The translations under genes were made by a program, and so were the position numbers. From assembly GCF_900111805.1 (NCBI RefSeq), contig NZ_FOJN01000002.1, forward strand, positions 1 through 64,000: DNA of 64,000 bases, given 5' to 3'. Source of the stretch: Rhodococcoides kroppenstedtii (lineage in GTDB: Bacteria; Actinomycetota; Actinomycetes; Mycobacteriales; Mycobacteriaceae). Shown in pieces: positions 19,671-29,853 of this stretch; position 1 is the first letter of the stretch, and each line of letters opens with the position of its first letter. The notes beneath the pieces were generated by a model, which saw only the letters and a list, made by a program, of their open reading frames with translations, did not search any database and was not told the DNA's origin.

Positions 19671-19746
19671 CGGGCGAGTGTAACGATAGTGACCGACAAG
19701 CACAGGCGTCGGCGCATATTCGCCCGCGACGGCGAGGGAGCCCGAA

Positions 19747-20616
19747 GTGAAGCGACACGCAGTGGCGGTGGCCGTCACCCTGGCCGTCGTCCCGGCGGCG
19801 GTGACCGGCTGCGGCACCGCCGAGCCGCAGAGCGGCGCGGCTTTGCTCGCGTCGACACCGATCACCGTGGCGGACACCGGTTCTCCCGTGGGGACGACTC
19901 TCGCCGCGATCTACCGCGCGGCGTTCGCGCGCGCGGGGGTGGACGCGGTGGTGGTCCCCGCCCGCGGGCTGCCGGACGGTCTCGCCGCGCTCGACGACAC
20001 GCGGGCGTCGGTGCTGCCCACCTTCTCCGGCGCGGCCCTCGCCCTGCTCGATCCGTCCTCGGACGCCCGGTCGTCCGACGACGTGCACGAGGCGCTCGCG
20101 CGGTCGCTTCCGGACTGGCTCACGGTCGCGGACTCCGCCACCGCCGCCGACGACGTCGTCGTGCGGACGTCGTCGGCGGTGACCGGGGCGGTGACGCTGT
20201 CCGCGTTCGCCCCGTCGTGCGCCGACGCGACGGTGCGGGTGAGCGGCGAGACCGACGTCCCGGACGGCGAGGCGGTGCTCGCGACGCTGGCCGACGTCTA
20301 CGACTGCCGTTTCCGTGCCCGGGTGGGGGAGGGCGAGGACGCCGGAGTCCTCGTGGGGCGCGCGCTCACCGCGCCGCTTCCGCCGGCGGCGGCCGACGAG
20401 ACGACGTTGACCGACGATCGGGAAGCGTTTCCCGCGCAGGAGGTCGTTCCGATCGTGCGCAAGGGCGCGCTCGACGACTCCGCGGCATCCGCGCTCGAGA
20501 CCGTCGCGGGCGAGTTGACCACCGCCGACCTCGCCGCGTCCGTCGAGCGGGTCGCGGCCGGCGAACCCGCGGACGCCGTCGCGCAGCGGTGGGTGGACGA
20601 AGCCGGGGGTCGCTGA
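19747..20616 (+). CDS. Divergent second osmolyte-binding-like lipoprotein
   Basis: 289 residues, GTG start with GAGGGA upstream. Lipobox TG-C with Cys22. It keeps the layout of the neighbouring OpuAC-type protein (ITVADTGSPVGTTLAAIYRAAFARAG near the start, EVVPIVRKG and a C-terminal EVAGELTTADL-like helix), but the aromatic-rich ligand segment IPDYTGNLLLYL is degenerate (VLPTFSGAALALL). It has two internal cysteines that may form a disulfide. It probably binds a different ligand or acts as a regulatory partner of the importer. Confidence 0.65.
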   Translation: MKRHAVAVAVTLAVVPAAVTGCGTAEPQSGAALLASTPITVADTGSPVGTTLAAIYRAAFARAGVDAVVVPARGLPDGLAALDDTRASVLPTFSGAALALLDPSSDARSSDDVHEALARSLPDWLTVADSATAADDVVVRTSSAVTGAVTLSAFAPSCADATVRVSGETDVPDGEAVLATLADVYDCRFRARVGEGEDAGVLVGRALTAPLPPAAADETTLTDDREAFPAQEVVPIVRKGALDDSAASALETVAGELTTADLAASVERVAAGEPADAVAQRWVDEAGGR

Positions 20617-20643
20617 CGCGGCTCGTCGACGAGGTGGTCGGCG

Positions 20644-21546
20644 TCAGGCGCGGGCGAGGTGCTCCCGGACGAACGCACCGAGCTCGCGCACCGCCTCGCG
20701 GGCCGGTTCGGTCAGAGTGGCCTGTAGGTGAGCGACGTGCCACAGGTCCGGATATTCGGTGAGCGTGGTGGGAACGTCCGCGGCGCGCAGCGCCTCGACG
20801 TAGCGGAGGACCTGGGGGTGAAGGATTTCCGCCGCGCCGACGTGCACCAGCGTGGGCGGGAAACCCACCGGCGATCGGTGCGCGGGCGCGTAGCCGGGGT
20901 CGGCGGCGTCGCGATGACCGCGGTAGTCGGCCGCCGACCGCTCGAGCCACCGACGATCGAGCAACAGGTCACGGTCGGCGGGGAAGTCCCGATCGGCGGG
21001 ATCGGTCCACGGTGAGATCAGGGCCAGACACGCCGGTCGCACTCCCCGGTCGACCAGGGCTCCGGTGAGAGCCGCGGCCAACCCGCCGCCCGCCGAGTCG
21101 CCCGCGACGGCGAGCGACGACGGCGTCGACCCCTCGGCGAGCAGGGCGTCGACCACGGCGAGCGCGTCGTCCAGGGCAGCGGGATGCGGGTGTTCCGGCG
21201 CGAGACGGTAGTCGACGGCGACGACACGGGCCCCACTGTCCTGCGCGAGCGTGGCGGTGAGTGCGCGGTGGGTCCGCGGCGATCCGGTGACGTAGGCGCC
21301 GCCGTGCAGGTAGACCACAGTCGTCGGCCGTGTCGTGGCGCCCACCGTGACGTACTCGACGGGCACCCCGCCGAGCCGGCCGGTGCGCGCCACGGTGCCG
21401 TCGGGAAGGGGGAGCCCTGCGGCGAGGAGCTCGAGGACGCGTCGGTGCACCGCGGTGGGCAGGTGCGGAGACAGGGCGAGACGGAAGATGGCTCCCACTG
21501 CCCGCGAGACCACGGGCAGGGGGAGCGACATCGGGCGTAGGGGCAC
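20644..21546 (-). CDS. Alpha/beta-hydrolase, hormone-sensitive-lipase family esterase
   Basis: 300 residues. Oxyanion motif YLHGGAYV (about 79-86), nucleophile elbow GDSAGGG (about 148-154), Asp in the SPWTDPAD region or after HVGAAEIL, and His in LWHVAHL near 275. It is a carboxylesterase of the HSL (LipE/LipH-like) group. It starts 3 bp after the SDR gene and is the last gene of the monooxygenase operon, so it may hydrolyse the ester or lactone product. Confidence 0.83.
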   Translation of the reverse strand: MPLRPMSLPLPVVSRAVGAIFRLALSPHLPTAVHRRVLELLAAGLPLPDGTVARTGRLGGVPVEYVTVGATTRPTTVVYLHGGAYVTGSPRTHRALTATLAQDSGARVVAVDYRLAPEHPHPAALDDALAVVDALLAEGSTPSSLAVAGDSAGGGLAAALTGALVDRGVRPACLALISPWTDPADRDFPADRDLLLDRRWLERSAADYRGHRDAADPGYAPAHRSPVGFPPTLVHVGAAEILHPQVLRYVEALRAADVPTTLTEYPDLWHVAHLQATLTEPAREAVRELGAFVREHLARA

Positions 21547-21549
21547 CCG

Positions 21550-22383
21550 TCAGGCCACGGGCTTGGGCATGATGCGGCCGGTGACCTTGGCGACGAGGTC
21601 CTGGTAGTGCGGACCGGCGACGCGGACCAGGATGTCCAACGCCTTCGCGTCGGCCCCGATGAGCACGCGCGCCTTGTTCCTCTGCACGCCGGTCAGGATG
21701 ACGCGCGCCGCGGTCTCCGGGGTGGTCCGCGCGAGCTTGCGGTCGAACATCTCGGCGACGGTGCGCTGATCGTGATCGTCGGTGACCGTCGCGTTACGCG
21801 CGATCGCGGTCTTGATGCCACCGGGATGCACGCAGGTCACCCGCACGGGCTTGCCGGAGATCAGCATCTCCTGGCGCAGGGCCTCGGTGAACCCGCGCAC
21901 GGCGAACTTCGCCGCGTTGTAGGCGGACTGCGAGGGAATCGCGAGCAGACCGAACAGGCTCGACACGTTGACGACGTGGCCGTCCCCGGACTCGATCAGG
22001 TGGGGGAGGAACGCTTTGGTGCCGTTGACCACGCCCCAGAAGTCGACGTCGACGATGCGCTCGAAGTCCTTGAACTCCGTGCGCTCGACGTCGCCGTGAT
22101 GCGCGATGCCGGCGTTGTTGTAGATCTGGTTCACCGCGCCGAAGTGGCTGCGCACCGTCTCCGCGTAGTCGAGGACGCCGGCGCGTTCGCTGACGTCGAG
22201 GTGGTCGCTGCGGACTTCGGCGCCGCGGGCCGTCACGGCGGCCACCGTCTCGGCGAGGCCGACCGAATCGACGTCGGACAGGGCCAGGCGGGCACCGCGG
22301 GAGGCGAGATCGAGCGCCAGGGCGCGGCCGATGCCCGAGCCGGCGCCGGTGACGACGGCCACGCGTCCGGGGAATTCGCTCAT
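21550..22383 (-). CDS. Short-chain dehydrogenase/reductase
   Basis: 277 residues. Classical SDR: cofactor motif TGAGSGIG (12-19), NNAG near 90, catalytic Ser in NVSS and YNAAK (about 156-160). The acidic residue in LSDVDS suggests preference for NAD(H). The ATG overlaps the monooxygenase stop by 4 bp. In this operon it would interconvert an alcohol and the ketone substrate of the monooxygenase. Confidence 0.87.
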   Translation of the reverse strand: MSEFPGRVAVVTGAGSGIGRALALDLASRGARLALSDVDSVGLAETVAAVTARGAEVRSDHLDVSERAGVLDYAETVRSHFGAVNQIYNNAGIAHHGDVERTEFKDFERIVDVDFWGVVNGTKAFLPHLIESGDGHVVNVSSLFGLLAIPSQSAYNAAKFAVRGFTEALRQEMLISGKPVRVTCVHPGGIKTAIARNATVTDDHDQRTVAEMFDRKLARTTPETAARVILTGVQRNKARVLIGADAKALDILVRVAGPHYQDLVAKVTGRIMPKPVA

Positions 22384-23993
22384 CGTGCAGTCGCTTTCGG
22401 TGTGAGGTCGGCGGGATCGTCGGAATTCCGGGTGGTGTCCGGAGCAGGCGTGCCGACGGCGGTCGGGGTGGGCTCGGCCTCGGCCGAGGTCAGGTCCGCG
22501 GCTGCCACCGCGTCGTAGGCCTCGAGGTCGAACTGCTTGGTGATGCGGCGGAACTCGAAGGTGAAGTCCGGCCAGAGCGTGGTGTTGTTGCCGTGCTTGT
22601 CGAGGTACCAGCTGGCACAGCCACCGGTGAGCCAGACGGACTTGCCGAGTTTCTGCTGTAGCTCATTGTTGTACCGGTCCTGCACGTCCCGCCGCACCTC
22701 GACGACGCCGAGATTGTGACGATCCATGGTGTTCAGCGCGTCGATCACGTAATTCAACTGCGACTCGATCATGAACACCATCGACGTGTGGCCGAGGCCG
22801 GTGTTGGGGCCGACGAGGAAGAACAGGTTGGGGAACCCGGCGACGGCCGCGCCCTTGTACCCCTGCTGGCCGCGCTCGTCGAAGACCTCGGCGAGCGAGC
22901 GACCGTCCCGACCGAAGATGCCCTGGAAGGTCGGCGAGTCGGTGACGTGGAACCCGGTGGCCACCACCAGGGCGTCGATCTCGCGCTCCGTGCCGTCCTT
23001 CGTCACGATGGAGTGCTCGCGCACCTCCGCGATGCCGTCGGTGACGAGGTCGACGTTGGGCCGGCTGAGCGCCGGGTAGTAGTTGTTCGAGATGAGCATG
23101 CGCTTGCAGCCGATACGGAAGTTCGGCATGACCTTGCGACGCAGCTCCGGGTCGCTGATGCCGCGGGCGATCTGGCGGCGTGCGATGAACTCGAACACCT
23201 TCATCAGGGCGGGTGCCTTGGCCAGACCCACGACCTGTGTCTCGCGGGCGGCGTAGATGCCCGTCCGCGAGAGGCGCTGGAAGCCCGGGACGTACTTGAA
23301 TGCGGCGCGCTCGAGCGCGGTGTACTCGCGGTCGAGGCGGGGGAGCACCCACGGGGCGGTGCGCTGGTAGACGTCGAGGTGCGCGACCTCGGGAGCGATG
23401 GCCGGCACGATCTGGATGGCCGACGCGCCGGTACCGATGACGGCGACGCGCTTGCCGCGCAGGCTGGTCTCGTGGTCCCACTGGGCGGAATGGAAGATGT
23501 CGCCGCGGAAGTCCCGGATACCGGGGATGTCCGGTAGGTTCGGCTCGCTCAGCGCACCGACGGCGGACACCAGCTTGGACGCGGTGAACGCGCCCTGCGT
23601 GGTCTCGAGGTCCCACTGCGCCGTGGCCTCGTTCCACCGCGCGGACTCGACGTGGCAGTCGAAGACGTGCCGGTCGTACACGCGGTGCTCACGGGCGACC
23701 TTCTCGATGTACCGCTGGATCTCCGGCTGACGGGAGAACGAGCGCGTCCAGTCGGGGTTGAGCGCGAACGAGTAGGAGTAGAGGTGCGACGGCACGTCGC
23801 AGGCGGCACCGGGGTAGGTGTTGTCGCGCCACGTACCGCCGACGTCCGAGCCTCGCTCGAGCACCAGAAAGTTCGAGTTGCCCTGCTGGCTGAGCTTGAT
23901 CGCAGCGCCCAATCCGGCGAAGCCGCTGCCGATGATGATGGTGTCGACGTACCGTGCAGCGACCGCGTCGGTATCTGTTACTGGATGACTCAT
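22380..23993 (-). CDS. Baeyer-Villiger flavin monooxygenase
   Basis: 537 residues from the ATG at 23993. FAD motif GSGFAGLG (about 22-29), the type I Baeyer-Villiger fingerprint FRGDIFHSAQWD (about 160-171), and NADPH motif GTGASA. A low-complexity Thr/Pro/Ala tail of about 40 residues follows the catalytic part. It inserts oxygen next to a ketone, giving an ester or lactone. First gene of the monooxygenase - SDR - esterase operon, divergent from tetR, with a palindrome in the shared promoter region. Confidence 0.88.
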   Translation of the reverse strand: MSHPVTDTDAVAARYVDTIIIGSGFAGLGAAIKLSQQGNSNFLVLERGSDVGGTWRDNTYPGAACDVPSHLYSYSFALNPDWTRSFSRQPEIQRYIEKVAREHRVYDRHVFDCHVESARWNEATAQWDLETTQGAFTASKLVSAVGALSEPNLPDIPGIRDFRGDIFHSAQWDHETSLRGKRVAVIGTGASAIQIVPAIAPEVAHLDVYQRTAPWVLPRLDREYTALERAAFKYVPGFQRLSRTGIYAARETQVVGLAKAPALMKVFEFIARRQIARGISDPELRRKVMPNFRIGCKRMLISNNYYPALSRPNVDLVTDGIAEVREHSIVTKDGTEREIDALVVATGFHVTDSPTFQGIFGRDGRSLAEVFDERGQQGYKGAAVAGFPNLFFLVGPNTGLGHTSMVFMIESQLNYVIDALNTMDRHNLGVVEVRRDVQDRYNNELQQKLGKSVWLTGGCASWYLDKHGNNTTLWPDFTFEFRRITKQFDLEAYDAVAAADLTSAEAEPTPTAVGTPAPDTTRNSDDPADLTPKATAR

Positions 23994-24023
23994 GCACCGG
24001 AGATTAGAGCCTTGTTGAGCAAT

Positions 24024-24041
24024 GGTCAACAGTTGTTGACC
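24024..24041. promoter_or_regulatory. Probable TetR operator
   Basis: Perfect inverted repeat GGTCAACAGTTGTTGACC: 8-bp arms with a 2-bp spacer, 30 bp before the monooxygenase start codon (23993) and 22 bp before the tetR start (24063). Position and symmetry suit autoregulation by the divergent TetR protein. Confidence 0.7.
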
Positions 24042-24062
24042 GACATTCAGTAGGATGGGGTC

Positions 24063-24680
24063 ATGAAACGGACCAGGCTGAGCCCCGACGAGCGTCGGGC
24101 GCAGCTGATCGAGCTGGGCGTCTCCATGCTCTCCGGTCGCCCCTTGTCGCAGATCTCCGTCGACGAGATCGCCGATCAGGCCGGGGTGTCGCGCGGCCTG
24201 CTCTTCCACTACTTCTCGTCGAAGGACGAGTACCACCTGGCCATCGTCGAGCACATCAGCCGGGAGATGCTCGAGTCCACCGCACCCCCGGACGGCCTCG
24301 GACCGATCGAGACGCTCATGTCCACGCTCACCGCCTATGTGGACTACGTCTCCGCCAACCGCACCACCTACGTCTCCCTGTTGCGCGGGACCGCCAGCGG
24401 CGACCCGGCCACGCGAGCGGTCTTCGAACGCACGCGGGACGCCATGGTCGATCGCACGCTCGCGCAGCTGCCGCTCGTCGGCATCGAGCCGACTCCGCTG
24501 ATCCACCTCGCCATCCGCGGATGGATCGCCTTCTGCGAGGAGACCACCGTGCACTGGTTGCGCGACGAGCTGCTCTCCCGTGACGAACTGATCGCGCTGC
24601 TCACCCGAGCCCTGCCGGCGGTGGCGCTCGGGCCCGACGACGCGGCGGCGCTGCTGGCGGAACGCTCGACCGTGGCGTAG
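24063..24680 (+). CDS. TetR-family regulator of the monooxygenase operon
   Basis: 205 residues. The N-terminal helix-turn-helix (about 27-58) reads VDEIADQAGVSRGLLFHYFSS, in part. The rest is an all-helical ligand-binding domain. It is divergent from the Baeyer-Villiger operon, with a perfect palindrome in the 69-bp intergenic region, so it most likely represses that operon and itself until a ketone or related inducer binds. Confidence 0.86.
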   Translation: MKRTRLSPDERRAQLIELGVSMLSGRPLSQISVDEIADQAGVSRGLLFHYFSSKDEYHLAIVEHISREMLESTAPPDGLGPIETLMSTLTAYVDYVSANRTTYVSLLRGTASGDPATRAVFERTRDAMVDRTLAQLPLVGIEPTPLIHLAIRGWIAFCEETTVHWLRDELLSRDELIALLTRALPAVALGPDDAAALLAERSTVA

Positions 24681-24816
24681 CGATACACGAGGGGAAGAAC
24701 TCGCCGCGGTCTTTCGTGGCGTCGGTGCACCGCGTGCCCCGAGGCGGAAGTACCGTGAGACACACTACGAACTCCGGCGTCCACGCCGAAGACCGATGAG
24801 GAGAGGACGGCCGTCG

Positions 24817-25848
24817 ATGGGCGCGCAGATCACAGTTCCGAGCGAGACGCGACACTCGGGGATTCTCGGGATCGGCGCGTTCCGACCCGAACGTGTGGTG
24901 ACCAACGAGGAGATCTGTCGCACCATCGATTCCTCCGACGAGTGGATCCGTACGCGCACCGGCATCGAGTCCCGTCGGTTCGCCGCGGAGAACGAGAACG
25001 TCGTCTACATGTCCATCGAGGCAGGTCGGCGCGCGTTGGAGAATTCGGGCGTCGATCCCTCCGAGATCGGCTGCATCATCGTCGCGACGTCCACCCACCT
25101 GCTGCTGAGTCCGCCGGCCGCCCCGATCGTCGCCGATGCCCTCGGCCTCGACGGTCCCGGCGCGTTCGACCTCGGCGCCGGGTGCGCCGGGTTCTGCTAC
25201 GGACTTGCCACGGCCTCCGACATGGTGCGCAGCGGAACGGCGAACAAGGTGCTCGTCATCGGCGTCGAGCAGCTGTCCGTCACCACTCGGCCCGACGACC
25301 GCGGCACGCGCATGATTTTCGGTGACGGCGCCGGTGCCATGGTCATCGGCCTCACCGACGAGCCCGCCATCGGACCGGTCGTGTGGGGCTCCGACGGCTC
25401 GCAGTGGGAAGCGATCCGGCAGGACAAGGACTGGCTGCAGTACTTCGCCGACCTGAAGGAGGATCCCACCGCGGATCGTCCGTGGATCGCGATGACGGGT
25501 ATCGCCGTGTTCCGCTGGGCCGCGTTCGAGATGGCCAAGGTGGCACGCGAAGCACTCGACAGGGCGGGCATCACGGCCGGCGATCTCGACGTCTTCGTTC
25601 CGCACCAGGCCAACTCCCGCATCACCGACCTGTTGGCGAAGAGCCTCGAGCTCGCCGAGGACATTCCGGTGGCCAACGACATCGCCGAGGCCGGCAACAC
25701 CTCCGCCGCGTCCATTCCGTTGGCCGTCGAGGAACTGCTGCGCACCGGCAAGGCGAAGAAGGGCGACACCGCGCTGCTGCTCGGCTTCGGCGCCGGACTC
25801 TCGTTCGCCGGACAGGTCGTCACGTTGCCGGACGCGCCGGCGACCTGA
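24817..25848 (+). CDS. FabH-like beta-ketoacyl-ACP synthase III
   Basis: 343 residues from the ATG at 24817, preceded by GAGAGGA (an upstream in-frame ATG at 24796 is possible). Thiolase-fold KAS III with catalytic Cys123 in GAGCAGF, His263 in PHQANSR and Asn294 in GNTSAAS. It condenses an acyl-CoA primer with malonyl-ACP, the entry step to type II fatty acid or mycolic acid synthesis. Not in a fatty acid operon here; monocistronic, ending at a strong terminator. Confidence 0.85.
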   Translation: MGAQITVPSETRHSGILGIGAFRPERVVTNEEICRTIDSSDEWIRTRTGIESRRFAAENENVVYMSIEAGRRALENSGVDPSEIGCIIVATSTHLLLSPPAAPIVADALGLDGPGAFDLGAGCAGFCYGLATASDMVRSGTANKVLVIGVEQLSVTTRPDDRGTRMIFGDGAGAMVIGLTDEPAIGPVVWGSDGSQWEAIRQDKDWLQYFADLKEDPTADRPWIAMTGIAVFRWAAFEMAKVAREALDRAGITAGDLDVFVPHQANSRITDLLAKSLELAEDIPVANDIAEAGNTSAASIPLAVEELLRTGKAKKGDTALLLGFGAGLSFAGQVVTLPDAPAT

Positions 25849-25864
25849 CCGGCCGTCGCGCGCC

Positions 25865-25907
25865 ACGAGAAAGGGCCGCACCCTCGCAGGGTGCGGCCCT
25901 TTCTCGT
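25865..25907. terminator. Bidirectional terminator, fabH-like / kgd
   Basis: A 20-bp perfect stem (25865-25884 with 25888-25907) and a 3-base loop. The arms start ACGAGAAAGGG and end CCCTTTCTCGT, so each strand leaves a T-containing 3' arm. It lies between two convergent genes. Confidence 0.85.
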
Positions 25908-25918
25908 CTGCGGGAAGA

Positions 25919-28900
25919 TCAGCCGTTGAAGGCGGTCTCGATGATCTCCTGCTGCTCCACTGCGTGGACCTTGCTCGACCCCGACGACGGCGCCGACATC
26001 GGGCGACGCGAGACGCGCTTGATGCCCGACAGGCGCTCGGGCAGCAGCTCCGGGAACGCGAGACCGAAGGTCGGCCACGCACCCTGGTTGGCCGGCTCCT
26101 CCTGGACCCACCGGTATTCGGTGGCGTTCGGGTAGCCGTCCAACGCCTCGGCGATGCGACGGTTCGGGATCGGGTAGAGCTGCTCGACGCGCACGATGGC
26201 GACGTCGTCCCGCTTGTTCTTCTGCTTGTACGCCAGCAGCTCGTAGTAGAGCTTGCCGCTGACCATGAGCACACGCTCCACCTTCGAGCGATCGCCGTCG
26301 CCCGATTCGTAGGTGGGCTCGTCGAACACCGAGTGGAACTTGCCGTCGGTGAAGTCCTCGATGTTGCTCACCGCGGCCTTGTTGCGCAGCATCGACTTCG
26401 GGGTGAACACCACCAGCGGCCGCTGGATGCCGTCACGGGCGTGACGACGCAGCAGGTGGAAGTAGTTCGCCGGCGTCGACGGCACCGCGACGGTCATCGA
26501 ACCCTCCGCGCACAGCTGCAGGAAGCGCTCGATACGGCCGGACGTGTGGTCCGGGCCCTGACCCTCGTGGCCGTGCGGCAGCAGCAGCACGACGTCCGAG
26601 AGCTGTCCCCACTTGGCCTCACCGGACGAGATGAACTCGTCGATGATGGACTGCGCGCCGTTGACGAAGTCGCCGAACTGCGCCTCCCACAGCACCAGCG
26701 CGTCGGGGTTGCCCACCGAGTAGCCGTACTCGAAGCCCACGGCCGCGTACTCGCTCAGCGCGGAGTCGTAGACCAGGAACTTGCCCGGGTTGTCGCTGCC
26801 GATGTTGTGCAGCGGGGTGTACTCCTCGCCCGTCTTACGATCGATGAGCACCGAGTGCCGCTGGGTGAAGGTGCCGCGGCGGGTGTCCTGGCCGGACATG
26901 CGAACGAGCTTGCCCTCGTCGATCAACGTGCCCAGGGCGAGCAACTCGCCGAACGCCCAGTCGACCTTGCCCTCGTAGGCCATCTCGCGACGCTTGTCCA
27001 GCACCGGCTGCACGCGGGGGTGCACGGTGAAGCCGTCGGGCACGTTCACGAACGCGTCGCCGATGCGGTGCAGGATCGACTTGTCGACGGCCGTCGTGAG
27101 CTTGTGCGGGATCTGCTGATCCATCTCGACCGACTCGCTGGGCTCCGGGGCGTACTTCTCGAGCTCGCGTACCTCGTTGAAGACCCGTTCGAGCTGGCCC
27201 TGGTAGTCGCGGAGAGCGTCCTCCGCCTCCTTGAGGGAGATGTCGCCGCGGCCGATGAGCGCCTCGGTGTAGCTCTTGCGGACGCTGCGCTTGGTGTCGA
27301 TCACGTCGTACATCGCCGGCTGGGTCATCGAGGGGTCGTCGCCCTCGTTGTGACCGCGACGGCGGTAGCAGATCATGTCGATCACGACGTCCTTGTGGAA
27401 CTTCTGACGGAAGTCCACCGCGAGACGCGCGACCCAGGCGCAGGCCTCGGGATCGTCACCGTTGACGTGGAAGATCGGCGCGCCGATCATCTTGGCCACG
27501 TCCGTGCAGTACTCGCTCGAGCGCGAGAACTCCGGTGCCGTCGTGAAGCCGACCTGGTTGTTGACCACGATGTGCACGGTTCCGCCGGTGCGGTACCCGC
27601 GCAGCAGTGCGAGGTTGAGCGTCTCGGCCACCACACCCTGACCCGCGAAGGCGGCGTCGCCGTGGAGCATCAGCGGCAGCACCGAGAAACCATCGCGACC
27701 GTCGCCCTTGTCCAGGAGGTCCTGCTTGGCGCGAACCAGGCCCTCGAGCACCGGGTCGACCGCCTCGAGGTGCGAGGGGTTGGCGGTGAGCGAGACCTTG
27801 ATGTCGTTCTCGCCGAACATCTGGATGTAGTTGCCCTCGGCACCCAGGTGGTACTTCACGTCGCCGGAGCCGTGCGCGGCCGCCGGGTTCATGTTGCCCT
27901 CGAACTCGGTGAAGATCTTCGAGTACGGCTTGCCCACGATGTTCGCCAGCACGTTGAGGCGGCCGCGGTGCGGCATGCCGATGACGACCTCGTCGAGCGT
28001 GTGTTCGGCGGACTGGTCGATCACGGAGTCCATCATCGGGATGACCGACTCGGCGCCCTCGAGCGAGAAGCGCTTCTGGCCGACGTACTTGGTCTGCAGG
28101 AACGTCTCGAAGGCCTCGGCCGCGTTGAGCTTGCTCAGGATGTACTTCTGCTGCGCGACGGTCGGCTTGACGTGCTTGGCCTCCACCCGCTCCTGCAGCC
28201 AGGCCACCTGGTCGGTCTCGAGGATGTGGGTGTACTCCACGCCGACGTGGCGGCAGTACGAGTCGCGCAGGACGCTGAGGACGTCCCGCAGCTTCATCCG
28301 GTCCTCGCCGTGGAAGCCGCCGACGGCGAACTCGCGGTCGAGGTCCCACAGCGTCAGGCCGTGGCTGATGACGTCGAGGTCCGGATGCATCCGGAACTTG
28401 TCCTTGGTGAACATGAGCGGATCGGTGTCCGCCATGAGGTGACCGCGGTTGCGGTACGCCGCGATCAGTTCCAGGACGCGGGTGTTCTTGTCGACGGTGC
28501 CCGTCGGCAGGTCACGACGCCAACGGATCGGCTCGTACGGAATGGCGAGACCGTGGAAGATCTCGTCGTAGAACTCGTCGCTGATCAGCAGGTTGTGGAT
28601 CGTGCGCAGGAAATCGCCCGACTCCGCGCCCTGGATGATGCGGTGGTCGTACGTCGACGTCAGCGTCATCAGTTTGCCGACGCCCAACTCCGCCAGGCGC
28701 TCGTCGCTCGACCCCTGGAACTCCGCGGGGTACTCCATGGCGCCGGCGCCGATGATCGCGCCCTGGCCGTTCATCAGACGCGGCACGGAGTGCACGGTGC
28801 CGATGGTGCCCGGGTTGGTCAGCGAGATGGTCACGCCGGAGAAGTCGGCAGCCGTGAGCTTGCCGTCGCGCGCACGGCGCACGATGTCCTCGTATGCGGT

Positions 28901-29746
28901 GTGGAACTGGGTGAAGGACATGTCCTCGCAGCCCTTGATCGCCGCGACGACCAGCGAACGCGACCCGTCCTTGCCGGGCAGGTCGATCGCGAGACCGAGG
29001 TTGGTGTGCGCCGGCGTCACCGCGTTCGGCTTGCCGTCCACCTCGGCGAAGTGCCGGTTCATGTTGGGGAACGCCTTCACGGCCTGCACGATCGCGTACC
29101 CGAGCAGGTGGGTGAACGAGATCTTGCCGCCGCGCGTGCGGGCGAGGTGGTTGTTGATGACGAGGCGATTGTCGATCATCAGCTTCGCCGGGATCGCGCG
29201 CACGGAGGTCGCCGTGGGGATCTGCAGCGAAGCCGACATGTTCTTCGCGACGGCGGCCGCCGCGCCGCGCAGGACCTTCGAGGTGTCCTCGGCGGGCGCT
29301 TGGTCGTTCTGGTCGGACGAGCCGGCCTTGGCGGCCGGCGTGGCGGATGCGGCCTTGGAGGCGGGCTTCGTCGGCGCCGCCTTCGCGGGCTCCGCCTTGG
29401 CGGCGGGCTTCTCGGCCTTCGGGGCGGCGGGCTTGTCGGCCTTCGGCTCGGAGGGCTTGTCGGCCTTCGGCTCGGCGGGCTTCTCGGCCGCGGGCTTGCT
29501 CGGCTCGGCCTTCGGCTTCTCGGCCTTCGGGGCGGGGGCAGCGCTGCCGTTACCGGAAGATGCTGCACCGCTGGTGGACTCGCGTCCGGTCGCGGGATCG
29601 CCGCCACCGTTCTGTTCGGGGGTGTAGTCGGCGAGGAACTCGTGCCAGCTCTCGTCGACCGAGGAGGGGTCGGTCTTGAAACGTTGGTACATTTCGTCGA
29701 CCAGCCACTGGTTCTGTCCGAACTGTGTAGTAGAACTGCTGCTCAC
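25919..29746 (-). CDS. kgd: Multifunctional 2-oxoglutarate decarboxylase / dehydrogenase E1-E2
   Basis: 1275 residues from the GTG at 29746, whose product begins like mycobacterial Kgd ([15 protein letters not shown]). Order: N-terminal assembly helix, Lys/Pro/Ala/Glu-rich linker (about 50-150), succinyltransferase-type domain with [10 protein letters not shown] (near 375), then the thiamin-diphosphate dehydrogenase domains (about 430-1275) with GMPHRGRLN and [10 protein letters not shown]. The fused E2-like/E1 protein (Kgd/OdhA) is characteristic of Corynebacteriales and catalyses the oxoglutarate step of the TCA cycle, regulated there by GarA/OdhI. Confidence 0.94.
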   Translation of the reverse strand: MSSSSTTQFGQNQWLVDEMYQRFKTDPSSVDESWHEFLADYTPEQNGGGDPATGRESTSGAASSGNGSAAPAPKAEKPKAEPSKPAAEKPAEPKADKPSEPKADKPAAPKAEKPAAKAEPAKAAPTKPASKAASATPAAKAGSSDQNDQAPAEDTSKVLRGAAAAVAKNMSASLQIPTATSVRAIPAKLMIDNRLVINNHLARTRGGKISFTHLLGYAIVQAVKAFPNMNRHFAEVDGKPNAVTPAHTNLGLAIDLPGKDGSRSLVVAAIKGCEDMSFTQFHTAYEDIVRRARDGKLTAADFSGVTISLTNPGTIGTVHSVPRLMNGQGAIIGAGAMEYPAEFQGSSDERLAELGVGKLMTLTSTYDHRIIQGAESGDFLRTIHNLLISDEFYDEIFHGLAIPYEPIRWRRDLPTGTVDKNTRVLELIAAYRNRGHLMADTDPLMFTKDKFRMHPDLDVISHGLTLWDLDREFAVGGFHGEDRMKLRDVLSVLRDSYCRHVGVEYTHILETDQVAWLQERVEAKHVKPTVAQQKYILSKLNAAEAFETFLQTKYVGQKRFSLEGAESVIPMMDSVIDQSAEHTLDEVVIGMPHRGRLNVLANIVGKPYSKIFTEFEGNMNPAAAHGSGDVKYHLGAEGNYIQMFGENDIKVSLTANPSHLEAVDPVLEGLVRAKQDLLDKGDGRDGFSVLPLMLHGDAAFAGQGVVAETLNLALLRGYRTGGTVHIVVNNQVGFTTAPEFSRSSEYCTDVAKMIGAPIFHVNGDDPEACAWVARLAVDFRQKFHKDVVIDMICYRRRGHNEGDDPSMTQPAMYDVIDTKRSVRKSYTEALIGRGDISLKEAEDALRDYQGQLERVFNEVRELEKYAPEPSESVEMDQQIPHKLTTAVDKSILHRIGDAFVNVPDGFTVHPRVQPVLDKRREMAYEGKVDWAFGELLALGTLIDEGKLVRMSGQDTRRGTFTQRHSVLIDRKTGEEYTPLHNIGSDNPGKFLVYDSALSEYAAVGFEYGYSVGNPDALVLWEAQFGDFVNGAQSIIDEFISSGEAKWGQLSDVVLLLPHGHEGQGPDHTSGRIERFLQLCAEGSMTVAVPSTPANYFHLLRRHARDGIQRPLVVFTPKSMLRNKAAVSNIEDFTDGKFHSVFDEPTYESGDGDRSKVERVLMVSGKLYYELLAYKQKNKRDDVAIVRVEQLYPIPNRRIAEALDGYPNATEYRWVQEEPANQGAWPTFGLAFPELLPERLSGIKRVSRRPMSAPSSGSSKVHAVEQQEIIETAFNG

Positions 29747-29853
29747 GGCAGGTGTTCGCCTCGTTTCCTTCTTGTTCTCGCTCAGCGCACGGCCACTCCA
29801 GGTTAGACCTTCCGGTCGGTGCTCGCGCCGCCGCGTCGGCCGTGTGACGGGCT

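Noticed and set aside
29400-29530. Repeat-rich DNA in kgd as a separate repeat element
   Set aside because: It is the Lys/Pro/Ala linker of the protein, a normal feature of this enzyme, not a mobile or regulatory repeat.
25964-29806. Long plus-strand frame opposite kgd, and similar long frames opposite rpoA, eccC and the ABC exporter
   Set aside because: These arise from the GC-rich third codon position of the true genes; the products are Arg/Val/Leu/Gly-biased with no domains.
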